From an uncultured Bacteroidales bacterium (GTDB taxonomy: Bacteria; Bacteroidota; Bacteroidia; Bacteroidales; Bacteroidaceae), in NCBI GenBank assembly GCA_902778625.1, contig CACYYM010000026.1, forward strand, positions 1 to 49,786: DNA of 49,786 bases, read 5' to 3'. Of the stretch, positions 38,503-46,876 are shown one piece after another. The notes below the pieces were generated by a model, which had not been told where the DNA came from, did no database searches, and saw only the letters and a program-made list of their open reading frames with translations. A program made the translations under genes and the position numbers. Each line of letters starts with the position of its first letter. Position 1 is the stretch's first letter.

Positions 38503-38802
38503 TTATTCTTCGTCGAAGACAAAAACGTCCTCATTGGGTCTTTTCATGTGGTAACGCTCACGAGCTATCTTTTCAACTGCCTTTGAATTGCTCTCCAGCT
38601 CGTGAATCTTATTGTCTGCTTCTGTGAACTGACGCTTGTAGTTTGCAATCTCTTGCTGAAGCATATCAATGCGAACTCTACGAGGATGGCGGTTCAGGAA
38701 ACTGTCTTCATCAACCACGCCCACAATCAAAGCAATAATGATAACTGTGAGGATATATTTGTGCTTGCACATGAAAAGCCAAGCGGAATGTATTTTGCTC
38801 AT
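38503..38802 (-). CDS. FtsB/DivIC-like septum formation initiator
   Basis: The 99-residue protein starts MSKIHSAWLFMCKHKYI. A longer frame from 38856 starts inside repeat DNA and upstream of the promoter, so it is rejected. One membrane segment (about 15-33) is followed by a coiled coil (about 45-80) and the motif EKIARERYHMKRPNEDVFVF, typical of FtsB/DivIC proteins that link FtsL and FtsQ in the cell-division complex. The gene is divergent from dnaX and likely co-transcribed with the small membrane protein downstream. Confidence 0.85.
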   Translation of the reverse strand: MSKIHSAWLFMCKHKYILTVIIIALIVGVVDEDSFLNRHPRRVRIDMLQQEIANYKRQFTEADNKIHELESNSKAVEKIARERYHMKRPNEDVFVFDEE

Positions 38803-38826
38803 AAGAAGACTGTTTATATTTTTGTG

Positions 38827-38834
38827 CAAAAGTA
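38827..38834 (-). promoter_or_regulatory. -7 element of the FtsB-like gene
   Basis: On the - strand TACTTTTG (38834-38827), about 25 bp before the ATG at 38802. No clear TTG at the -33 distance. Confidence 0.6.
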
Positions 38835-38841
38835 CAAATAA

Positions 38842-38878
38842 TTTTTCATTTTTCACTTTTCACTTTTCACTTTTTTTC
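38842..38878. repeat. TTTTCAC tandem words between divergent promoters
   Basis: The word TTTTTCA/TTTTCAC is repeated about four times between the FtsB-like and dnaX -7 elements. It occupies the place where both -33 elements would be expected. Confidence 0.8.
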
Positions 38879-38879
38879 G

Positions 38880-38887
38880 TATCTTTG
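38880..38887 (+). promoter_or_regulatory. -7 element of dnaX
   Basis: TATCTTTG at 38880-38887, 13 bp before the dnaX ATG at 38901. The -33 region is repeat DNA without a clear TTG. Confidence 0.62.
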
Positions 38888-38900
38888 CACAAAATATATA

Positions 38901-40697
38901 ATGTATATGGAAGAATACATCGTTTCTGCCCTCAAATATCGTCCGCTAAACTTTGATTCTGTCGTAGGTCAGCGTTCTCTTACCACCACGTTGAAGAATG
39001 CCATCAGCAGTGGCAAGTTGGCTCATGCTTACTTGTTCTGTGGGCCTCGTGGCGTAGGTAAGACCACTTGTGCACGTATCTTTGCGAAAGCCATCAACTG
39101 CTTCGACCCTCAAGAGGGTGGGGAACCTTGTGGCAAGTGCGAGAGCTGCCAAGCTTTCGACCAACAACGAAGTATGAACATCCACGAGCTGGATGCTGCA
39201 AGCAACAACTCTGTAGATGATATCAGAGAGCTTTGCAAACAAGTTCTCATCCCACCACAGACGGGCAAGTACAAGGTCTTCATCATCGATGAGGTGCACA
39301 TGCTTTCCGCATCTGCCTTCAATGCTTTCCTCAAGACACTCGAGGAGCCGCCTTCCTACGTTATCTTTGTTCTCTGTACAACCGAGAAGCATAAGATTCT
39401 GCCCACCATATTGAGCCGCTGCCAAGTGTATGACTTCCAGCGAATGACTACGAAGAACACTATCGACCACCTGATGTATGTGGCTGATAAAGAAGGCTAT
39501 ACGGCAGAACCAGAAGCGCTTGCTCTTATTGCAGAGAAGGCTGACGGGGGCATGAGAGATGCTCTCTCCATCTTCGACCAAATGGTGAGCTTCTCTGGTG
39601 GAAACCTTACGTACGAGAACGTCTGCCAAAACCTAAATGTCCTCAACCAGGAGTATTACTTCAAGCTCATAGATTATTTCCTCGCTTCTAAAGTTCCCGA
39701 TTGCCTGCTTCTCTTGAATGAAGTGCTGCAGAAGGGTTTTGATGGAGGCAACTTCGTGGCAGGACTTGCCACACATATGCGCAACTTGCTTGTGAGTCGT
39801 GACGCTGAGACGTTGCCTTTGCTTGAGATGAGCGACAAGATGCGTGCCCATTATCAAGAGCAAGCAAAACGTTGCCCGATTCGTTTCATTTATAAGGCGC
39901 TCAAGCTCACCAATGATTGCGACCAAGCATACCGCACAAGCCGCAACAAACGTTTGCAGGTGGAGATTTGCCTCATCCAGTGTGCTCAACTCGCAGATCC
40001 TGATAATGCGGAAGCTTCCGGGCATCGCCCTGCGGAAATAATTAAACCTATTAAGAAAGAACCGAAGGTCGACGGCCAGAGGGAAAGTCAAGAGCAGCCC
40101 AAATCAACTGTTCAACCTGTCCCTGTTTCCCAACAAGAGGTATCCCAAGCAAGGCTCGACGAGAGTCAACCTGCTCCTCAGCAAGTTGAGTCAAAGCCTT
40201 TGCCTAAGCAAACAGAAGAGCCTGCCCCGCAACGAAAACTTCCAAAGGTCAGCTTCAAACACTTTGGAGCAGGTAAGAAAGTGGAAGAGGTGCAGGAAAA
40301 AACTGTCGAGAAACAAGAAGAGCGTCTTGTTGAACCAATTAATAAGGAAAAACTTGATGCTGCTTGGTATGCATTCATAGGTTCTTTGCCCCATGAAAGT
40401 GTTGCCCTCGCAGGGCGTCTCAAAGGCCTGCAACCTTTTGTGAAGGATGACAATACTGCAGGGCTAAAAGTAAGCAATCCGCAAGTTCAGCAGACAGTGG
40501 AGAGCATGATGCCTCAGATTCTTGCTTCCATGCGACAGGAACTCCGAAACTTTGACTTCCGCCTTGATACGCAACTTGAGGAGATACAAGAAGTTGTGAA
40601 GAGTTACAGCCCTCAGGAAATGCTAAAAGAACTGAAGAATCAGAACGCCGACGTGGGTGAATTGGTGAGCAAATTGAGCCTGTCTTTTGAGGGATAA
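38901..40697 (+). CDS. dnaX: DNA polymerase III subunit gamma/tau
   Basis: This 598-residue clamp-loader ATPase has Walker A CGPRGVGKTTCARIFAKAI near residue 50, the zinc module with CFDPQ...CGKCESC, the Walker B-type VFIIDEVHMLS and the sensor region TTEKHKILPTILSRCQVYDF. Residues after about 370 are low-complexity, rich in Gln, Pro, Lys and Glu, then a C-terminal domain as in tau. An ATG six bases later (MEEYIV) is an alternative start. An MORN-repeat gene with its own promoter follows. Confidence 0.95.
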   Translation: MYMEEYIVSALKYRPLNFDSVVGQRSLTTTLKNAISSGKLAHAYLFCGPRGVGKTTCARIFAKAINCFDPQEGGEPCGKCESCQAFDQQRSMNIHELDAASNNSVDDIRELCKQVLIPPQTGKYKVFIIDEVHMLSASAFNAFLKTLEEPPSYVIFVLCTTEKHKILPTILSRCQVYDFQRMTTKNTIDHLMYVADKEGYTAEPEALALIAEKADGGMRDALSIFDQMVSFSGGNLTYENVCQNLNVLNQEYYFKLIDYFLASKVPDCLLLLNEVLQKGFDGGNFVAGLATHMRNLLVSRDAETLPLLEMSDKMRAHYQEQAKRCPIRFIYKALKLTNDCDQAYRTSRNKRLQVEICLIQCAQLADPDNAEASGHRPAEIIKPIKKEPKVDGQRESQEQPKSTVQPVPVSQQEVSQARLDESQPAPQQVESKPLPKQTEEPAPQRKLPKVSFKHFGAGKKVEEVQEKTVEKQEERLVEPINKEKLDAAWYAFIGSLPHESVALAGRLKGLQPFVKDDNTAGLKVSNPQVQQTVESMMPQILASMRQELRNFDFRLDTQLEEIQEVVKSYSPQEMLKELKNQNADVGELVSKLSLSFEG

Positions 40698-40785
40698 GCT
40701 TCTTTTTCATAAAAGGAAAACCCTGCTTTCTCACTCCTGACTTTTGTTAAAAAGAGTCAAGTAAAGGGCGTTTTAAGTGCCGTTA

Positions 40786-40817
40786 TTTGCAGGATTGAAA
40801 TATTTGTTGTATCTTTG
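40786..40817 (+). promoter_or_regulatory. promoter of the MORN-repeat gene; fixes its start
   Basis: TTTG at 40786-40789, 20-bp spacer, TATCTTTG at 40810-40817. It lies inside the longer open frame from 40777, so translation must begin downstream, at 40861. Confidence 0.75.
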
Positions 40818-40860
40818 CCGCGCAAATTTTCAATTTGCATACGAGCTAAAAGAATACAAG

Positions 40861-41985
40861 ATGAAGCATCCTGCTTTCACTCTATATATCATCCTTTTCC
40901 TGTCTTCACTCAGTCTTCAGGCTCAGCAGATAAAGATAGGCAACTACACTTTCCCTGGTGGCGGAGAATATCAGGGCGAGATGTTCAAGGGCAAACCATA
41001 TGGTAAGGGCAAGACTGTCTATCCAAATGGCGATTGGCACGAGGGTGAATATGTCAAAGGCAAGCGTCAAGGCCAAGGAATCTACCAGTTTGCTGACGGC
41101 GAGAAATATGAAGGTGAGTGGTACGGAGACCAGCAACATGGCAAGGGTACCTATTACTTTGCCAACAACAATCGTTATGAAGGCCTTTGGTTTAAAGACT
41201 ATCAACAGGGACTTGGCACGATGTACTACTACAATGGCGATACCTACGTGGGCTCCTGGATGCAGGACAAACGTGAGGGGACTGGCAAATACACCTATGC
41301 TCAAGGTGGTGCCTACTACGAAGGCCAATGGAAGAATGACATGAAAGACGGTCAGGGCACCTTTGACTGGATGGATGGCAATCGCTATGAAGGCTTTTGG
41401 AAAGAGAATCAGAAGCATGGGAAAGGCACTTTCACATACTCGACAGGCGACTCTTATACAGGCGATTGGGCTGACGACCAGCAGCATGGCAGAGGTATCT
41501 TCTCTTTTGCCGATGGCAATCGCTACGAGGGACAATATGTTCACGGACAGCGTACAGGCGAAGGCGTCTATACCTTTGCCAATGGAGACAAGTATGCTGG
41601 CCACTTTTCGTCTGGTGAGCAGGATGGACAAGGAACGTTCACTTGGCACACGGGAGCCTCTTACGTTGGCCAGTGGAAGCACAACAAGCAACATGGAACT
41701 GGCAAGTATCGCTGGGCAAACGGCGATGAATATGAAGGACAATGGAAGGATGGCTTGCTCGATGGAGAAGGCATCTTGCGTCAGGCTGACGGCGTCCGTT
41801 TCAAGGGAACATTCCGTAAAGGCATGAAAGAAGGCAAAGGCATCCTCGAAGATGTGGATGGAATACGCTATGAAGGCAACTTCAGCAATGATAGAAAAGA
41901 CGGTGAATTCATAGAGAAAGACAAGAACGGTATGCTTATCCGTAAGGTTGTCTATCAGAATGGAATTGCCGTTGGCACGTGGTGA
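40861..41985 (+). CDS. exported MORN-repeat protein (14 repeats)
   Basis: This 374-residue protein starts MKHPAFTLYIILFLSSLSL. A signal peptide ends near LQAQQ. The rest is almost entirely about 14 MORN units of 23 residues with the pattern YEGEW...GKGTY (for example YEGQWKNDMKDGQGTF). MORN repeats form elongated beta structures; in bacteria their partners are mostly unknown. The spacing is regular without gaps. glgB starts 23 bp downstream on the same strand, so the two may be co-transcribed, although no functional link is evident. Confidence 0.85.
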   Translation: MKHPAFTLYIILFLSSLSLQAQQIKIGNYTFPGGGEYQGEMFKGKPYGKGKTVYPNGDWHEGEYVKGKRQGQGIYQFADGEKYEGEWYGDQQHGKGTYYFANNNRYEGLWFKDYQQGLGTMYYYNGDTYVGSWMQDKREGTGKYTYAQGGAYYEGQWKNDMKDGQGTFDWMDGNRYEGFWKENQKHGKGTFTYSTGDSYTGDWADDQQHGRGIFSFADGNRYEGQYVHGQRTGEGVYTFANGDKYAGHFSSGEQDGQGTFTWHTGASYVGQWKHNKQHGTGKYRWANGDEYEGQWKDGLLDGEGILRQADGVRFKGTFRKGMKEGKGILEDVDGIRYEGNFSNDRKDGEFIEKDKNGMLIRKVVYQNGIAVGTW

Positions 41986-42008
41986 AAATAACTAACTCAC
42001 ACATCATA

Positions 42009-44120
42009 ATGGCTCGTACTAAAGCAAAAGTTTCAAAGGAAACAAAGAAAACGACAAAGAAAAAGTCTTCTACAAAGGCTAAGGGTGAAAAGATTGTTCA
42101 GGAACCTGCAGTGCTGCGTCTCATCAGGAACGACAGTGGCTTGCAGGACTTTGCAGATGCCATCAATGGACGCCATGAACAGGCGGTTCGTAAGATGGCT
42201 GAACTCACGAATGGTACAAACAATCTCAGCGAGTTCGCCAGTGGTTATCTCTACTTTGGACTTCACAAGACAGAAGATGGCTATGTGCTGCGCGAATGGG
42301 CTCCGAATGCTACGGAAATCTATGTTGTTGGTGACTTCAACAAGTGGACGGAAAGCCCCCGTTATGCCATGAAGCGTGTCAAGGGCGGCAATGGCAGCTG
42401 GGAAATCAAGCTCAAGAACAAGGGCTTCAAGCATGGTTCCCTCTACAAGCTCATCGTGCATTGGGAAGGCGGACAGGGAGAGCGCATTCCTGCTTGGGCA
42501 ACACGTGTTGTTCAGGACGAGCAGACGCACATCTTCTCTGCTCAGGTTTGGTCTCCCGAAGAAGCTTACCAGTGGAAAGTCGAGAAGTTCAAGCCCACCA
42601 CAAATCCTTTGCTCATCTATGAGTGCCACATCGGTATGGCTCAGGACAAAGAGGGCATCGGCTCCTATACTGAGTTCCGCGACAACATCCTGCCCCGCAT
42701 AGCTGCTGATGGTTATAACTGCATTCAGATCATGGCCATTCAGGAGCATCCCTACTATGGCAGCTTTGGCTATCACGTGAGCAGTTTCTTCGCTCCCAGT
42801 TCCCGGTTTGGTACGCCAGACGACCTCAAGTCGCTTGTGGATAAGGCACACAGCATGGGTATTGCCGTCATCATGGACATTGTGCATAGCCATGCAGTGA
42901 AGAACGAGGTGGAAGGCCTTGCCAACTTCGCCGGAGACCCTTGTCAGTACTTCAACAGTGGTGACAGACGCGAGCATCCGGCTTGGGACAGTCTTTGCTT
43001 CGACTATGGTAAGAATGAGGTTCTGCACTTCCTTCTTTCCAACTGCAAGTATTGGCTCGAAGAGTTCCGCTTCGATGGTTTCCGCTTCGATGGTGTCACC
43101 TCAATGCTGTACTACAGTCACGGATTGGGAGAGAGCTTCATGTCTTACGGAGACTATTACAACGGACATCAGGATGGCGATGCAATCACCTATTTGACTC
43201 TTGCCAATGAACTCATCCATGCAGTCAACAAGAATGCCATCACCATTGCAGAAGAAGTGAGCGGAATGCCTGGACTTGCCCTCTCGATGAAGGATGGAGG
43301 CTATGGCTTCAACTACCGTCTGGCAATGAACATTCCCGACTATTGGATAAAGATAATCAAAGAACTGCGCGACGAGGACTGGAAGCCAAGCAGCATACTT
43401 TGGGAGCTCACCAATCGCCGCAAGGATGAGAAGACCATCTCTTATTGCGAAAGCCACGACCAGGCACTGGTGGGCGACAAGACCATTATCTTCCGTCTCA
43501 TCGACAGCGACATGTATTGGCACTTCAAGAAAGGCGACGAGAACTCCAACGTCAATCGTGGCATCGCTCTGCATAAGATGATTCGCCTTGCTACTCTGGG
43601 CACAATCAATGGTGGCTATCTGAACTTCATGGGCAACGAGTGGGGACATCCCGAGTGGGTTGACTTCCCGCGCGAAGGTAACGGCTGGAGTTATAAGTAC
43701 GCACGTCGTCAGTGGAACCTCGTCGACAACAAGGAACTCTGCTACCACTATCTCGGCGACTTCGACCAGGCCATGGTAAAGACCCTGAAGAAGCACCGCA
43801 GCTTCGAGAAGCAGGGCGTGGTCGAAATATGGCACAACGACGGGGATCAGGTGTTTGCCTTCCGCCGCGGAGACCTCCTCTTCTTCTTCAACTTCTCGCC
43901 ATTCAGCAGCTACTGCGACTACGGCTTCATGGTGGAGCAGGGTGCCTACGAGTACATCCTGAACACCGACAATGTGGACTTTGGCGGCAACGGCTTTAAC
44001 GACGACAAGATGATTCACTATACCGTCTATGACAACCATCTTGCCCGCGACAACAAGGGCTGGCTCAGGCTCTACCTTCCCTCCAGAACTGCCTGCGTCC
44101 TGAAGAAGATAAAGGAATAG
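42009..44120 (+). CDS. glgB: 1,4-alpha-glucan branching enzyme (GH13)
   Basis: The 703-residue protein starts MARTKAKVSKETKK; an earlier ATG at 41979 overlaps the MORN gene and is less likely. It moves alpha-1,4 chains to alpha-1,6 positions in glycogen. An N-terminal carbohydrate-binding module (YVLREWAPNATEIYVVGDFN) precedes the barrel. Catalytic residues are Asp361 in FRFDGVTSM, Glu415/416 in IAEEVSGMP, and the region ISYCESHDQALVGDK. An odd feature is a very lysine-rich tail in the first 35 residues, with runs such as KKTTKKKSSTKAKG. No other glycogen genes lie nearby. A hairpin terminator follows. Confidence 0.93.
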   Translation: MARTKAKVSKETKKTTKKKSSTKAKGEKIVQEPAVLRLIRNDSGLQDFADAINGRHEQAVRKMAELTNGTNNLSEFASGYLYFGLHKTEDGYVLREWAPNATEIYVVGDFNKWTESPRYAMKRVKGGNGSWEIKLKNKGFKHGSLYKLIVHWEGGQGERIPAWATRVVQDEQTHIFSAQVWSPEEAYQWKVEKFKPTTNPLLIYECHIGMAQDKEGIGSYTEFRDNILPRIAADGYNCIQIMAIQEHPYYGSFGYHVSSFFAPSSRFGTPDDLKSLVDKAHSMGIAVIMDIVHSHAVKNEVEGLANFAGDPCQYFNSGDRREHPAWDSLCFDYGKNEVLHFLLSNCKYWLEEFRFDGFRFDGVTSMLYYSHGLGESFMSYGDYYNGHQDGDAITYLTLANELIHAVNKNAITIAEEVSGMPGLALSMKDGGYGFNYRLAMNIPDYWIKIIKELRDEDWKPSSILWELTNRRKDEKTISYCESHDQALVGDKTIIFRLIDSDMYWHFKKGDENSNVNRGIALHKMIRLATLGTINGGYLNFMGNEWGHPEWVDFPREGNGWSYKYARRQWNLVDNKELCYHYLGDFDQAMVKTLKKHRSFEKQGVVEIWHNDGDQVFAFRRGDLLFFFNFSPFSSYCDYGFMVEQGAYEYILNTDNVDFGGNGFNDDKMIHYTVYDNHLARDNKGWLRLYLPSRTACVLKKIKE

Positions 44121-44146
44121 GAAATTAGAAATCAAGAGAATAAGAA

Positions 44147-44178
44147 AGCGCTGTCCTAAGTCAAGGATGGCGCTTTTT
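44147..44178 (+). terminator. rho-independent terminator of glgB
   Basis: AGCGCTGTCCT at 44147-44157 pairs with AGGATGGCGCT (44164-44174) with one wobble and one mismatch, six-base loop, followed by TTTT. Confidence 0.8.
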
Positions 44179-44292
44179 AATTCCATTTTCTCACGTGTCA
44201 GGTATAGAAACGTGGCGTGCTTCGTGACCGAACTAACCGTGCTTAATTGCGCGCTTAAGTGTGCTTCGTTCTTGGATGCTCTAGCACCAAGG

Positions 44293-44309
44293 CGCACTTC
44301 TAAAGTGCG
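44293..44309. repeat. perfect short hairpin
   Basis: CGCACTT, loop CTA, AAGTGCG. It lies directly behind the last block shared by elements A and B, in the direction of their outward promoter, with a downstream region containing 22-bp-repeat-like words (44215-44265, for example CTTAATTGCGCGCTTAAG). Confidence 0.6.
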
Positions 44310-44312
44310 GAA

Positions 44313-44905
44313 GGCATTTTAGCTGTGCCGCGTTTTGCCCTTGTCTGCAGCCTAGGGCTCACCTCTTAAAGACACTACAAAGTGTACGAAAAATTCTTGA
44401 ATTGTGCAAGTAAATTGGCAATTATTTTCATACAAAAATGAAAGTTTTTCGAGGCAGTGCGGGTGAGAAAGTGGGAAAGTTGGAAAGTTGGAAAGTGTCT
44501 TATGGACAGGAAGCGAAAACGGGTATGTGTGTGGGAAACACGACAGCACTATAAGATTATTAATAGAGTTTTAATTATATTAATTAATAATATATTAATA
44601 ATAATCTTATATTATAATTATAAATAATAGATAATATAAAATTATCTTATTTATTCTTACCGCCTCGTGACGACATGAAAATCATTCCTGTCGTATTACC
44701 ATTTTCCCATTTTCTCACTTTCTCGGTGGAAGATGCTTGACTTTGAAAATTTATGTTTGTCATTACATCCGAAGATTGTATTGGCTGGCGACAGAAGTGA
44801 TTTGTTTTGCCCGTAAATGCCCCTAGAATCGCTTCAAATCCTGCCGACATGTAAATCTCATCAAAGCGAAAAACAAGCGCTCTATGTGGTTTGTTGCGAA
44901 GCTTT
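44313..44905 (-). mobile_element. element B: inverted second copy of element A
   Basis: Read on the - strand from 44905, the order of blocks is the same as in element A: GAGCGCTTG, GAAGCGATTCT, CATTTACGGGC, ACCGAGAAAGTGAGAAAATG, TAATACGACAGGAAT, an AT-rich stretch, CTATTAATAATCTTATAGTG, CGCTTCCTGTC, the nearly identical promoter block and finally GGCACAGCTAAAATGC. The relic reading frame at 44647-44850 (start MSAGFEAILGAFTGKTNHF) matches that in A but diverges after the middle. It and its flanks explain most of the 1,024 bp between glgB and the ABC transporter. In 44906-45037 nothing further was seen. Confidence 0.75.
44378..44409 (-). promoter_or_regulatory. outward promoter of element B
   Basis: On the - strand TTG (44409-44407), 20-bp spacer, then TACACTTTG (44386-44378), which is one base longer than the TAnnTTTG consensus. 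It points toward the 3' end of glgB. Confidence 0.5.
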
Positions 44906-45037
44906 AAAATTCAAAGAGTTTTATGCATCTGAATATTCTTCGCTCTCAACTCTTAATCGGAAATAGTGCATACCGATTGATGAGGTCTTTTATGTTGCCC
45001 TAGAAGTGTTAAAGTTTTGTTAAAATCGCAAAATCAT

Positions 45038-45069
45038 TTGGAGTATATAGTGAAAACGTCATACTTTTG
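45038..45069 (+). promoter_or_regulatory. promoter of the ABC transporter genes
   Basis: TTG at 45038-45040, 21-bp spacer, TACTTTTG at 45062-45069. The leader of about 70 nt contains repeated TTTTAAA words. Confidence 0.7.
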
Positions 45070-45144
45070 CAGTGTACTATTTAACTATTACACCGAAACA
45101 CGCAATTGAACTTTTAAAATTTTAAACTTTAATTTATATAGGTT

Positions 45145-45840
45145 ATGATCAACATTCAGAACATCAAATTCGCCTACAGTAGGGAGGTTGTGCTTGACGG
45201 CTTCTCGCTGCAGTTCGACAAGGGCGGCATCTACGGCCTGCTGGGCAAGAACGGCACGGGCAAGAGTACATTATTATATTTAATGATGGGCTTGCTCCGT
45301 CCGCAGAATGGAATAGTCACGGTGGACGGCATCGACACCACTCTGCGCCGTCCCGAGGTGCTGAGCGAAATGTTCCTCGTGCCCGAGGAGTACGACCTGC
45401 CAGCCATCTCGCTCTCTGCTTACGTCAAAGCCATCAAGCCCTTCTATCCCCGCTTCTCAGAAGACCTGCTGAAGCAATGCCTCGCCAACTTCGAAATGAG
45501 CACGGACATCAACCTCGGGCAGCTCTCGATGGGACAGAAGAAGAAGGTCTATATGAGCATTGCCCTGGCGTCGAACACGCGCTATCTCTTGATGGACGAA
45601 CCCACCAACGGCCTGGACATCCTCTCGAAAAGCCAGTTCCGCAAGGTGGTGATTGAGGGCATGAGCGAGGACAAGACCATCATCATCTCCACGCATCAGG
45701 TTCACGATGTAGAGCTCTTGCTCGACCACGTTTGCATCATCGAGCGCAACAAGGTGCTGCTCAACGAACCCCTCGTGGAGAAGGACGAACCAATCAATCT
45801 GGAAGAGTTGTTCATTAAAACGGTGGAACAGAGGAGTTAA
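45145..45840 (+). CDS. ABC transporter ATP-binding protein
   Basis: This 231-residue nucleotide-binding subunit has Walker A GKNGTGKST near residue 34, signature LSMGQKKKVYMS near 127 (a variant of LSGGQ), Walker B YLLMDEPTNGLD near 147 and the switch histidine in IISTHQVHDVE. It powers transport by the membrane protein encoded next. The YtrA-type regulator further along suggests a YtrB-like exporter responding to envelope stress, by analogy with Firmicutes systems. Gap to the permease start is 30 bp, made of TTTGAATT words. Confidence 0.92.
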   Translation: MINIQNIKFAYSREVVLDGFSLQFDKGGIYGLLGKNGTGKSTLLYLMMGLLRPQNGIVTVDGIDTTLRRPEVLSEMFLVPEEYDLPAISLSAYVKAIKPFYPRFSEDLLKQCLANFEMSTDINLGQLSMGQKKKVYMSIALASNTRYLLMDEPTNGLDILSKSQFRKVVIEGMSEDKTIIISTHQVHDVELLLDHVCIIERNKVLLNEPLVEKDEPINLEELFIKTVEQRS

Positions 45841-45870
45841 TTTTGAATTTAAATTTTGAATTTCTTTAAG

Positions 45871-46733
45871 ATGAAACAGTTTAGCATAAAGCGTTTTGCA
45901 AATGTGGCTCGCTGGGACCTCAGCGTCAACAGCAAGTTCTATACGCGTTCGGCCATCATGATGATGGCGTTCATCAGCACACCCATCGTGCTCTCTTCTA
46001 CCTCTACAACATGCTCACGAAGGGCTTCCTGCTCATGGGCAACACCTCGGACAACGTGGAGAGTTTCGCCGTGGCTATCAGTTTGATTGGCCTCGCCTAC
46101 ACGGTCATCTCGGCTGGCTACATGTTCCACAACCTCCTGACCAAGCAGGGACGCATCAGCGAACTCACCTTGCCTGCCACGAACCTGGAGCGCTTCGTCT
46201 GGCATGCAGTCGTCATCCTGATTGGTGTGCCTCTGGTCTTCTTCTGCGGCGTAGTGGTGGCCGACTTCCTGCACTTCCTCTTCCGCCTGATGATAACAAA
46301 TGCCGACATCCAGTCCCTCACGGCAACCTACTATTGGGGCGACTTCAGCAATTTGCGCAATTACAGCCCAGCATTCGAAGACTTCATGGAGGACTATGGC
46401 TATGAGATTATGACGACAGCCTTCATTTGGGGGGCTTGCTACACGAGGAGCTTCAGCCTCTTCAATGCCTGGAAGTATCGGTATAACATTCCCATCACAT
46501 TCCTCTTCTACTTCATTCTCTGGACCGTTCTGCCATTGGTTCTGCTCTTCATCGGCACCATGCTCTTCTCGGAGGAGAATGTCATTGACTTCATGAACTG
46601 GATCATGGATGCAAACGCCCACAACATCATAATCGGCGTGGGCATCGTAGGCCTCCTCGTCTATATCGGCATCTGGCTCCTGACCTATCGCCTCTACAAG
46701 CGTGCACAACTGACAACGAAAAGGAATCCGTGA
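45871..46733 (+). pseudogene. ABC transporter permease, frameshifted in a CT tract
   Basis: The gene starts MKQFSIKRFANVARWDLSVN and reads well up to STPIVL near base 45990, then continues in a different frame as FYLYNMLTKGFLLMGNTSDN to 46733. Removing two bases (one CT) from CTCTCT at 45991-45996 joins the frames without loss. The joined product of about 286 residues would have about six membrane segments (in the order seen after 46011: LIGLAYTVISAGY, AVVILIGVPLVFFCG, ITFLFYFILWTVLPLVLLF, IIIGVGIVGLLVYIG). It may be an inactive gene, a phase-variable one or a sequencing error. A separate ATG at 46011 could start a shorter product. Confidence 0.8.
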
Positions 46734-46746
46734 GAATAAGTAGTTA

Positions 46747-46857
46747 AGTAGTCAGTAGTTAAGTAGTTATGCCGAATGTTTTGGCAGCTTGCTACAGACG
46801 ACTACAGGCGAGAAAAGGTATTGGCTTAACTACTTAACTACTTAACTACTGACTACT
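46747..46857. repeat. 23-bp perfect inverted repeat with tandem words
   Basis: Bases 46747-46769 and 46835-46857 are exact reverse complements; both arms are built from the word TAGTTAAG/AGTAGT. The loop is 65 nt. It fills the gap between the permease and the TlpA-like gene. Confidence 0.93.
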
Positions 46858-46876
46858 CAAAAAAAATATAAAGAAG

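Noticed and set aside
40777..40860. Longer N-terminus of the MORN protein
   Set aside because: It spans the promoter at 40786-40817, and the signal peptide starts at the ATG at 40861.
43101..44297. 398-codon antisense frame over glgB
   Set aside because: Shadow of glgB; its upstream end reaches the element B region but shows no protein-like conservation.
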